Part shown: piece after piece, positions 54,463 through 64,000 of the stretch | How positions within the stretch are numbered: position 1 is the stretch's first letter | Layout of the letters: the number at the start of each line of letters is the position of its first letter | Assembly: GCA_025174535.1 (NCBI GenBank) | Contig: JALBUN010000010.1 | Location: forward strand, 2,046,001-2,110,000 | Direction: 5' to 3' | Length of the DNA stretch: 64,000 nucleotides | Source: Cantharellus purpuraceus | Lineage: Eukaryota > Basidiomycota > Agaricomycetes > Cantharellales > Hydnaceae | Notes under the pieces: generated by a model | Databases searched by the model: none | The model's input: the letters and a program-made list of their open reading frames with translations, nothing else | What the model was told of the DNA's origin: nothing | Translations under genes and position numbers: made by a program

Positions 54463-56352
54463 ATGGCGACCCATGTCCTATTCGAGTCGGCTTCAGGCTA
54501 TGCTATATTCGAGGCAAAACAGCAGGAAGATATAGGGGCCAAAACAGTGGCTTTCCAGTCATCCATTCAAGACCTCCAAAAGTTTGGAAAAATGGTACAG
54601 TTGATCAGTTTTTCGCCTTTTAAAAGTGCAGCGCACGCTTTGGAGAACGCGAATGACATATCCGAAGGTGAGACAGCCATACATGCACCACTGTATGCGG
54701 TTGTCGACTAATGTACTCAGGCGTGTTGAATGACCACCTCAAGTCGCTGTTAGAGCTTAACCTCTCGAAGGCCTCAAAGAAGAACAAAATTGCCAATGTG
54801 AAACTCGCGGTGTCAGAGAGCGGTCTGGCATCGTCTATCAAAGTTGAGATGGGCATTGATTGTGACGCCTCGGAAAGGTCACTCGAGCTTATTCGGGGCA
54901 TTCGCCTGCACGCCTCAAAGCTGCTCAAAGGACTGCAGTCTGATGACCTCCTCAAGGCACAGCTAGGGCTGGGCCACTCATATTCACGTGCGAAAGTCAA
55001 GTTCAACGTTAACCGGATCGACAATATGATAATTCAGGCCATCGCGATGCTCGACCAACTTGACAAGGATGTCAACTTGTTTGCTATGCGTGTGCGTGAA
55101 TGGTACGGCTATCACTTCCCAGAGCTCGTCAAGCTCGTTCCCGACAATTACCAGTACGCCAAGGCGGTACAGTTTATTGGAGAGAAAACCTCCCTTAACG
55201 AAGAGAAGCTGCCAGAATTGCAGCTGATACTTGACGACGATCCGACAAAGGCCCAGAACGTCTTGGATGCGGCCCGAGGGTCCATGGGTTCAGGATTATC
55301 GGAACTTGATATGCTCAACATTGGAGCATTCGCTACGCGTGTGGTATCACTTGCGGAGTACCGCAAGTCGCTCGCCGCATATCTTGTTGAGAAGATGAAC
55401 CTTGTTGCTCCGAGTTTGACCGCCCTCCTCGGCGAGCGCATAGGGGCGAGATTGATCAGCCATGCGGGAAGCTTAACAAACCTGAGCAAGTATCCGGCGA
55501 GTACCGTACAGATCTTGGGCGCGGAGAAAGCGTTGTTCCGCGCCTTAAAAACAAAAGGCAACACTCCCAAGGTGAATAGCTTCCTTATTCCAACGGGAAG
55601 TCCTGCTAACGACCTCGCTAGTATGGTCTTTTGTATCATTCAACCTTCATTGGTCGGGCAGGACCGAAACACAAGGGTCGCATATCTCGTTTTCTTGCAA
55701 ACAAATGTTCCATTGCATCGAGGATAGATTGCTTCTCTGGTGAGATTCTCCGGCACCGATGAGCTATTATTCTGATTGAAGCCGGCAGACAATCCTACCC
55801 CAAAATTCGGTGAGGCGTTGCGAAACCAAGTCGAGGAACGTCTGAACTTTTTCGAGGTGGGTCTTGTTCTATTTTAATGCTAGCCTTTCTGAGCCTGTCC
55901 TGTTAGACCGGAGCAGCCCCGTCAAAGAATTCGGAAGCTATGCGCAAAGTTTTAGAAGCGCTTGATTTGGAGGGTGACGAAGAAGAGATGGATGCCGATG
56001 TACCGTTACCCTTGATCGAGCCCTCACCTGTAAAACAGAAGAAGAAGAAGCGGAAGAGTGACGATATGGAGGCGAGTATCTCAGACCCCAAGTCAAGCTA
56101 ATCTCTATTGAACCCAATACAGGTGAATGGCGATGAAAAGACACCAACAAAGAAGGTGAAGCTATCCAAAGAGGAGAAGAAGATGCTAAAGAAGGAGGAA
56201 AAGAGGAAAAAGAAGGCAGCCCAATTGGATGCTGTAGGTGAAGATCGCTGCGTTAAGGCGTTCACTGACATGGTTTATTTCCATAGGATGAGCAGACAAA
56301 ATCAAAAGACAAGGAAGGGAAGAAGAAGAAGAAGCGAACCGTTGAGGAATAA
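54463..56352 (+). CDS. NOP58: NOP58, box C/D snoRNP core protein, 527 aa
   Basis: Seven exons (54463-54667, 54721-55571, 55622-55739, 55789-55856, 55907-56071, 56123-56233, 56287-56352) close in frame to 527 aa, the usual size. It acts in the nucleolus guiding 2'-O-methylation and pre-rRNA processing. Visible are the N-terminal [18 protein letters not shown], the coiled-coil region with [17 protein letters not shown], the Nop domain with [20 protein letters not shown] and [40 protein letters not shown], and a Lys/Glu-rich KKE-type tail. The sixth intron (56072-56122) uses a GC donor. The others are GT-AG, 49-53 nt. Ending at the unspliced stop after SDPKSS would remove the tail. Confidence 0.97.
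56072..56122 (+). other. GC-AG intron in NOP58
   Basis: Donor GAG|GCGAGT, acceptor ATACAG|GTG, 51 nt, phase 0. Retention introduces a stop before the Lys-rich tail. Confidence 0.75.
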
Positions 56353-56508
56353 GTACAATCGACGTGTAATCTCTAGTCGATATTATAATTTAGGGATGTA
56401 CTCTTGAAAGAATCATATGAGTGGCGGCAGGACGGGCGGCTCTGTGCGGCCGGCTGCATTGCGAGACATGGAACTCTCAAGTTCTTTGGTAGAGTATTTG
56501 CAACATCG

Positions 56509-59278
56509 ATGTCGACGCGGATTTTACGCTATTTACGCAGGCCGGTGGTATACGTGCCACTAGCTGCTGGGACCACCTTTGCTATCTACCACTACTACAA
56601 GTTCCCCTCGTTACCAGTCTCATATGGCACTGCTCAGTCACGTCATCCTCCACCACCCTGGACACCACCTTCTCGATCCCAGATGATACAGGCTCTGAAG
56701 ATTGGTCATCTCCCGAAGCAGGATAATGTGAAAGAAGATGAAGGCGAATTTGACTTGTTAATTGTCGGAGGAGGTGCAACTGGCGCGGGTGTCGCTGTCG
56801 ATGCTGCGAGTCGAGGGCTCAAAGTCGCGCTCGTTGAAAGAGATGATTTTAGTGCAGGTGAGCAGACGCACGTTTGTGGACAACGTGGCGTGTTGTGTGA
56901 ATGGCGCCAGCACATTTCCCATGGTTTACCCACGGCATATACTCCGTGCACGCTTATTTCCAGCACGCCCCAGTATGCCAGTTGGCTTCATCTCGTCTAA
57001 CAACTTTGACCAGGAACTTCTTCCAAGTCAACAAAGCTTGTTCATGGAGGTGTGCGCTATCTCCAAAAGGCGGTCATGGAACTCGATTATGAGCAGTACA
57101 AGCTCGTTCGCGAGGCCCTCCATGAGCGCAGAATATTCCTCCAAACCGCACCATATCTCTCGTCAATGCTCCCTATCATGCTCCCCGTCTACAAGTGAGC
57201 TCTCCGACCACGTGAGTTCACGATGCGTCTGATGGCTGGGAAGGTACTGGCAGGTCCCATATTACTGGGCTGGCTGCAAGATGTACGATATCCTAGCAGG
57301 TGGGGAAAATATGGAAAGCTCTTATGTGATGAGCAAGGGCAAGGCTCTTGAGGCGTTCCCGATGCTCAAGTCAGATGGCCTGGTTGGTGCTGTAGTGTAC
57401 TATGATGGTATATAGCTTTGGCAATATTCTTTCCTTTTCATCTCACTCAATTTCCCTTGCAGGTCAACATAATGATTCTCGGATGAATATTGCTCTTGTC
57501 ATGACCGCTGTGCGGCAGGGTGCTGTCGCCGCAAACCATGTCGAAGTCACTGAGCTCTTAAAGACTGACACAAGTGGTAAGCTTTATGGTGCAATGGTGC
57601 GGGATACTATTACCGGAGAAACATGGGTTGTACGTGCTAAGGTATAATTAAAGCTTTTCCGTCTCGTTTATAGATCCTTATACCCCACACCTTATAGGGA
57701 ATTATCAACGCCACGGGACCCTTCACGGATGCACTTCTCTCGCTTGACAATCCTGACCACAAGCCAATCGTGCAGCCATCGTCTGGCGTTCACGTGACGC
57801 TTCCCAACTACTACTCGCCACGTACCATGGGCCTTCTTGATCCTGCAACCTCTGATGGACGCGTCATATTCTTCCTTCCATGGCAAGGAAACACTATCGC
57901 AGGCACTACAGATTCAAAAGCTCAAGTGGAGATCGAGCCTCGCGCACGTGAGGAGGAGATACGTTGGGTCCTCGAAGAAATTAGGCGGTATCTTTCTCCG
58001 GATATCAAAGTCCGTCGCGGTGATGTCCTTTCTGCATGGAGTGGCCTGCGACCCCTGGTGTCGAATCCCGATGCAGCAGCCACCGAGGGTTTAGTCCGTA
58101 ATCACATGATACATGTGAGCCGCAGCGGCTTGTTGACGATCGCTGGTGGCAAATGGACAACTTACAGGGCCATGGCGCAAGAGACTGTGGACAGGGCTGT
58201 GAAAGAGTTTCAGCTGGAGGATCGTGTTGAGAGTGGTTGTGTCACAGAAACACTTCGCTTGATCGGCAGTGAAGGGTGGAGTAAGACATTATTTATTGGG
58301 CTCATTCAGAGGGTATGTATAGCCCTTCTTGCAGACATTTGCACATCTGACGATCATCTGCTTTAGTACGGACTTGAGACTGAGGTTGCGAGGCATCTAT
58401 CAGATAATTACGGCGACCGTGCCTGGACAGTCTTGTCATTAGCACACCCTACAGGGGAACGTTGGCCACTTCATGGTATACGCATCAGCCCTTCCTATCC
58501 ATGTAAGTATTCACGCATATCAGGCGAGCAGCTCTTATCTTTATGACCCATAGTTATTGAAGCTGAGGTACGGTACGCGGTGCGAAACGAATACGCTCAG
58601 ACCGCGATCGACTTCATAGCGCGCCGCTGTCGCCTATCTTTCCTCAACGCACGAGCCGCACTAGAGGCACTTCCTCGCGTGGTCGATATCATGGCCGGAG
58701 AACTCAACTGGACCACTGCACGCAAAAGGGAGGAGCTCCGCCGTGGCGTACGGTTTTTGGAGAGCATGGGGCTCCGCGGTGTTCCTGACAACGTCTTTGC
58801 GCCCCCGGCCTGGGCAGATCGGCTTTGGAGCAAGCTGACGGGACCCACGCCGCCATTTATCCCAACACGGTACAGCCGTGCACAGTTTGAGGCGGGCGAG
58901 TTGGATCAGATCAAGGCAGCGTTCTTAGCCAAAGCGACAACTCTGCATGATGGAGAAAAGGGAAGCGATGGAGAAAGGAGGCTGCATAGAAGCCAGCTGC
59001 AACAGACGCTGAACGATTTGCCAGGATACGAAGAGGCCAAGCCGCAGCACCTGGATAACGTCCTTGTGGAGGTTGGGTTTGAAGGCCGAGAAGATATTGT
59101 ACTGGATGAGCTGCTTGAGGTGGGTTTTCTTGCAATGCGTTACAGGCGCCAGGTTGCTGACTTGCACGAATAAAAGATCTGCGCTGGGCTCAAGGAACTG
59201 TTTGCAGCTCCCAACCTCCACGTCAGCAAGACTGAGCGTAGAAAGATCCCAGTTGAGAAAAGTGGAGGTGGTGTGTAA
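56509..59278 (+). CDS. GUT2: Mitochondrial FAD-dependent glycerol-3-phosphate dehydrogenase, 763 aa
   Basis: Eight exons: 56509-56857, 57014-57194, 57244-57407, 57463-57641, 57698-58312, 58367-58502, 58554-59119, 59177-59278, all in frame. The enzyme oxidises glycerol-3-phosphate to dihydroxyacetone phosphate at the outer face of the inner mitochondrial membrane, passing electrons to ubiquinone. Features: an Arg-rich presequence followed by a hydrophobic segment (about 13-28, VVYVPLAAGTTFAIYHYY); FAD-binding LLIVGGGATGAG (about 83-94); HGGVRYLQKAV; INATGPFTD; the second FAD motif region RSGLLTIAGGKWTTYR; and a C-terminal alpha-glycerophosphate oxidase domain ending IPVEKSGGGV. Intron 1 is 156 nt; the others are 49-57. 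Length fits basidiomycete orthologues. The start chosen gives the presequence. Confidence 0.96.
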
Positions 59279-59404
59279 AGCTAGAATAATGTAGAAGTCC
59301 TGTGCTAGTATTACCGTGTTCACCCCAAGAGATATAGTATGAAAGAGGATTGTGTTTGTATTGCCGCCCGGAGTAAATGAAATACATGATAATACAAATG
59401 TTGC

Positions 59405-61877
59405 CTAGAGCTTTGCACGCGCTGACTCGGCAGCGTATTGCTCCTGCAGTACCCGACGCAATATTTTGCCTGACCAAATTAGGCAACATGTCAGTGGAAA
59501 CTCAGCGGACAGAATGCTCACGCTCGCTGACCTGTAGGATTCTTTGGAATCTATCGAATGACACCATAATGCGTCAGTCGAAAAAAAAACGCTCCTAGAA
59601 CAACTGGTTTCTCACCTCGGGCACAAACTGGATACCTCCCCTTAACCACTTGTACTTGCTCAAATTTGTCTTGACCCACCGCTGGAGCCTCTGGCGCACT
59701 TCCTGTTCGTCCAGCCGTAGACCCTGCGCCGTTAGCACGATCCACGCTCGTGGATTTCTCTCATCCGACGTGCGCGCCCCGGGCATCTCCACGCCGGCGA
59801 CCGCCGCATCGCTCACGATCCCACTGGGCTCGCTGAGCAGCACGTCCTCGATCTCAGCGGGCGACACCTGGAGACCAGAAATTTTGAGCGTGTCCTATGT
59901 CGTTTGGTATTAGCATTGTGAAAATTTATGTTTACGGGTGGAGACATTAGGATGAGCGTGCGGCTGATGCGGGGAGAGCGAGAGTATGTGCAGTCGTACC
60001 TTGGCCCGATCTTCAAACCAGAAAGTGCCTTTGGTGTTCGCTCTGAAACGATCCCCGGTTCTGAGCCAGCCGCCCGGGAGGAATGCTTCCTTGGTTGCTT
60101 CTGGGTTATTCCAATAACCTGCCATCAATAAGCGCGCAGGTGGTGAGGTTGAGCATGTTAGGTCCCTGGTAGTGAGATACATACCGAGCGTGACATTTTC
60201 TGATTTAATGTACAACTCTCCAGATTCATTAGGAAGGCAGTGCGTGCCGTCTGGACGCAAGATCATAGCATCGACGCCGGGGACCAAAACTCCTGGGACA
60301 TGTATGAGTTTACTAAACCGACTGCATTGTCACATGTAAAATGGACCTGTGGAGGTCATATCGGCTTCTACACGACCCTCCAGTATGCCCGGTGGTACTT
60401 GTGCAATTAGCGACAAGGTCTGCGATCAAAATCAACTATTCTTCCCTTCCTCAGGGTATGACAATACGTACAGATTCTGACATGCCATAACCTGACAATA
60501 GATATTGTCAGTGAGCATGATTGCTAACAAAGCGCTAATGGGTCTAACCTTGCAACATGGAGGAAGTTGTTGGTAGCACGCTTTGGAACTGGTCGCACAA
60601 CTTCTGCGGTAGATATGCTGCCCCGCTCCCAATCGTTGCGATAGAAGAAAGGTCGGTCTTATCGAGTTCAGGATGGTTGACAAGTTGATAAATGACGGAT
60701 GGAATCAATGGAAGCATGGTTATACGGTATCTGTGAAGATGATGTGTGTTCAAAACTTGGAAAGGAGAGCTTCATATGGTGATATACTTGGGAATGGCCT
60801 TAAGGGCAGCATTTACGTCCCATCGTGGTAAGAGAACAACCGTCGTTGGTCGCAGAATCGTTCTGGAAAGGAAAGGATAAGTGTTACGAGATTAAAAGGA
60901 AAGAACGGACGGACCTCAGACACATGTAGTGAAGACCATAGGCGTGAAACATGGGCAAGTAACCAAGGATAATTGGGATCACGTTGGGATCTGGCGGGGG
61001 CTGGAGGAGACGTTGAGTCGATGAAAACTGGAAACGACAAGCAGAAGTTTTAAAGCACATTCATAATTTTCGCAGTTTCTAGCATCATCACCACGCCCTG
61101 CATCATAGTGTACACAAGGTTCCCGTGAGATACCATTACAGCTGATAGTATGGAACATGAGCCAAGTCCATTGCAAACATTTGGAATCCACCAGACAATA
61201 CCTTTAGGAAGCCCAGAAGTCCCGCTGGAAAAGACCAAGTATGCTAGCGTGTTTTTACCAGCCTGTCGGACTGGCTCTCGAGGAATCTTGCTAGACCGCA
61301 CTTTTTCGATCAATTGTCCAAAGCTCGGTCGATTTAAACCTGTGGTATCTTGTCCTTCGAGGATGTAAATGCGATCCACTGGGAAGCCAGTATCACGGGC
61401 GATAGGCAAAAATTGGGGAAGGAGAGAAGCCTGAACGAAAATGAATGTCGCTTTTGATTTCCCGATGCTCTGACGCAACTCGTGCGGTGTCGCATAGGTT
61501 GACAACAGCGCAAAGGGTGTCGTGATGGCAATCAAGGAATGCACCAGAACCATATAGTCCTTTAAAACTTCTGGTGTCAGCGTGAAGAGTCATTAACTGC
61601 TCCGCGCAATGCTCACAAGACAGTTGTCGCTCCAGACGCCAACGAGATCGCTTGAAGTGAAGCCCAACCCACCGACATTCTTCCCAGCACCTAGGGCTGT
61701 TGCTCCATCGTACAGTCTTTCCAGGAATTCGTAGCGGGTACGCGTCTTTCCGGTAACGCTGTCTATGTACAGGACATGGTCAGGTATCTCTGATTGCTGG
61801 GGCCCACGAAAGATGAAATTGTGATAATTTGTAGGTGGCAGTTCCGGTATAGGTGGATACGGAGAACGCAGATACAT
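59405..61877 (-). CDS. Acyl/4-coumarate-CoA-ligase-like AMP-binding enzyme, 575 aa, 13 exons
   Basis: Exons: 61877-61617, 61559-61202, 61141-61059, 61000-60915, 60862-60788, 60730-60549, 60491-60472, 60419-60347, 60292-60185, 60118-60000, 59894-59616, 59550-59532, 59469-59405. All junctions close in frame (575 aa), including micro-exons of 20 and 19 nt. ANL-superfamily motifs: P-loop SSGTSGLPK (198-206), LPMFHAYGLH, GSGAAYLP, A5-type GYGMSES, WLRTGDRF (A7), and the catalytic lysine in PTGKILRR (about K556). It activates a carboxylic acid with ATP and loads CoA. The substrate (coumarate-like or fatty acid) cannot be told. There is no C-terminal SKL; it ends AESARAKL, and AKL is a plausible variant PTS1, so peroxisomal location is possible. 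The start was chosen at MYLRSPYPP by family resemblance. Confidence 0.95.
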
Positions 61878-63838
61878 GATAGCAGCTGGAAGCGAGAAGC
61901 TGGGAGTAGTCTCGGGAGCGGCAGAATAGACGACAAGAAACGGACGCTTGACCAATGCTCACAAAAGTGAATGCACGCGCTAACAGGGGTGACAGAACTG
62001 TAGCGTGCCATCCCAAGTGTCGTCCTTATATATCTATCGAGATAGAAGACTCTCAGGCCGCGTGTAAGGGACTTGGGCGCCGGTGAGTTGCCGGCGGGCG
62101 CTCTCACACTTTGGACAAGAGGCGATCATACCACGAGTGTCTGTATAATCATCAGCGACGACATCACAACAAGGAGCATAATGCGACTTGCTCGCACGCA
62201 TCGAGATAAAAGACTTCTACTATAGGGTGTTACGAGAGGCGGATAAGTAATGGCCAGCAGTGAATATGCCATAATAACTGCCAAGGTCATCTATTGGACA
62301 TATTGTGCGCGGAAGACAACCAAGACGTAAGCGTGCGCTCGCAACACAATGTCAAGGTGTAGATGGTCCCTGAGCTTGGGCACAACGGCAAATTATTAGA
62401 TCTTATTGCGCCGATAACACATACCAGCACTTGGCGATGCTGCAGATGCTGCAAGCGCGACGTTCCTGACTCACACGCGAGCCCACCTCAACACAAGCGC
62501 GACAACATATTCGCAGCAAGTCTTGCAATCTCATAAATATCACTCAAATACATCTCTGGCAAACATATATTGAGGGGATACCGCAGGGAATTGGATTGGA
62601 ATTCCAAATTTCAATTAGGACTTGGCCAAATGATACTTGGCGCTCACTGCACGTGGATTTCCACCACACGAATCGAGCTTCACCAAAGCCTTTTGGATCC
62701 TGCCCGGCAATGTCTGCACGTGGATTGGCAGATGCTTTCCGGACGAAACGAGATCTCCATCAACATATTCTCAGCACCGTAAATCCACTAGACGACCACT
62801 GCCCCATCAAAAAAAAAACACAACAGACAACCATGGTCTCGTAGACCTGGACGCCGGATCTGATGTCAGTGTCCACCCGTTACGTTCGCCGGTTGCGGAA
62901 AACAAGTGCAGGTTTATCCAGTGGTCATGCTGATGAACGAGCGTGCTGGGTCGTTCTTCGTAGCCTGGCAGTGCTTATCTGCACCTTGAATCTCATGTGA
63001 TCACATACCTCCAGGTCCACGATCATGGACCCATGATGGTGAGTTCTGGACTCACCGTTGATTAATCGCAACCATACCTTCGGCCCGACCCGCTCTGCAG
63101 CACTGCAGTGCTCGAGTCGACACCGATTTCAAAGGGTCACTTGACGAGTGGCGTCGCAGCTTTCATTTGCATAGTGGCGCAATGGCCAGCGTCGCTACTC
63201 CGGGATCAGACACTCAGCCAAATACTGACAGATCGAAGTAGTTTGAAACCCCCATAACCTCTTCATGAAACCATCATGTATCTAAAACCCAGATGCCTGT
63301 CCAGTCCCTTGCATACAATGATGGCAGGCTCGTCGTGCCACCATATTCCGAGCCTGAACCTTGCAGTAGAATCATGACCTATCATAGAGGTTACAGTCGT
63401 CCAAGCTCCAGAAGGAAAGTAAGGGGTATCATGATGGTGATCACATGAAATACCATCAGACCCGGGATCTTAAACTTTTGGATGATTTGAGGAATACAAC
63501 AGGAGGCCTAATAACTTACCATACCAATAATTACATCTGGTGAAAAGTCTGAAAAGTCCCTGAATGGGCTTGCGCAAGGGGGATCCGATCAGTGTACACC
63601 GGGAATCTGATCGTTTTTCCGACGGGTTTGTCACGCTTTTCGTCACATCGGCACACTGGCAATGCTGCGTTTGAACTCGGGAGGAAGCATACGGCACACC
63701 CGTCATAATACTACTAGATTAACCAAAACTATATCCAATAAAAAACCACCATCTACACATAAAATAAATACCCCCTTTTCTCTATCGAAAATAAGAATGA
63801 AAAGCAAGCCATCTCCCCCTCTCGGCCCGCCCACACAC
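61878..63838. other. Intergenic region, no supported gene
   Basis: Promoter of the AMP-ligase gene at the left, 3' flank of the GDA1-like gene at the right. Open frames at 62,570-62,933 have no motif, and a partial repeat of GCACGTGGATT (about 62,649 and 62,717) lies in them. Confidence 0.6.
62024..62032 (-). promoter_or_regulatory. TATA box of the AMP-ligase gene
   Basis: TATATAAGG on the minus strand, about 147 bp upstream of the start at 61,877. Confidence 0.55.
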
Positions 63839-64000
63839 TCACGCCGTACACTCCAAGCTCCCCTCCAACAACGCAATCGTCGCCCCCAAACACCACCCCA
63901 ACTCCGTCTCATCCACCTTCTTCCCAATCCTCACCTCCCGCCCCGCCGCAAACTCATACCCCAGCCTCAGCAACGCATGCATAAACGTCAGATCGAGACA
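63839..64000 (-). CDS. GDA1/CD39-family nucleoside diphosphatase, C-terminal end (partial)
   Basis: Last 53 codons on the minus strand, running off the window: CLDLTFMHALLRLGYEF, REVRIGKKVDETELGW and CLGATIALLEG, stop at 63,839-63,841. The segment LDLT-Y/F-LL-GY, then KK then E-GW-LGA, is the typical C-terminus of Golgi guanosine/uridine diphosphatases and apyrases (GDA1), which hydrolyse GDP in the Golgi lumen after glycosyl transfer. The catalytic apyrase regions lie outside the window. Confidence 0.8.
   Translation of the reverse strand, partial: CLDLTFMHALLRLGYEFAAGREVRIGKKVDETELGWCLGATIALLEGSLECTA

Noticed and set aside
62570..62933. Overlapping plus-strand ORFs of 70-98 codons
   Set aside because: Three frames overlap, no motif and no splice sites.
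63703..63927. 74-aa Arg/Gly/Trp-rich minus-strand ORF
   Set aside because: Wrong frame of the GDA1-like C-terminus; low-complexity composition.

Overview
The window is nuclear DNA of a filamentous basidiomycete, most likely an agaricomycete. The evidence is many very short introns (about 46-83 nt, GT-AG with one GC-AG), spliced NOP58, mitochondrial glycerol-3-phosphate dehydrogenase and 4CL-like ligase genes, and chromovirus-type Ty3 elements. No prokaryotic features, tRNA, rRNA or CRISPR were seen. The species cannot be named from the sequence.

Two halves are distinct. Roughly 1-39,800 is a nest of retrotransposons and one small DNA element family, broken by a gene island at about 27,290-33,030. 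It holds one intact Ty3/chromovirus polyprotein (6337-13656, 2439 aa) behind a 1.4 kb LTR (family A). It also holds a second Ty3 lineage on the minus strand (18,438-22,341), Ty1/copia debris, a gag remnant, and LTRs of two related families. Families A and B share their R/U5 part but have different U3 regions. Family A U3 carries two perfect three-unit heat-shock-element motifs. Family B U3 carries a dense TGACTC array (Gcn4/AP-1-like). Two copies of an AT-rich terminal-inverted-repeat element with 3-bp target duplications interrupt older sequences. An ORF of unknown function follows pol in both Ty3 lineages.

The gene island carries a divergent pair of spliced hypothetical genes (27,288-28,990 minus; 29,112-30,822 plus) separated by about 120 bp, and another spliced hypothetical gene (31,860-33,034 minus).

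From about 39,800 to the end the sequence is host-like. It contains a decayed NRPS-like adenylate-forming reductase (39,840-42,480), a SAM methyltransferase (42,868-43,888 minus), a 3.8 kb gene-poor spacer with minisatellite and hairpin repeats, and a 2-oxoglutarate/Fe(II) oxygenase (47,669-49,130). A WD40 fragment and unassigned ORFs follow, then a BTB-like gene (52,813-54,057), NOP58 (54,463-56,352), mitochondrial FAD glycerol-3-phosphate dehydrogenase (56,509-59,278), a 13-exon acyl/4-coumarate-CoA-ligase-like gene (59,405-61,877 minus) and the 3' end of a GDA1/CD39-type nucleoside diphosphatase at the right edge. The reductase remnant, methyltransferase and oxygenase look like pieces of a degraded secondary-metabolism locus. 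NOP58, GUT2 and GDA1 are housekeeping.

Splice models were built by eye from frame continuity, splice consensus and family resemblance. Where all exons close in frame this is stated.
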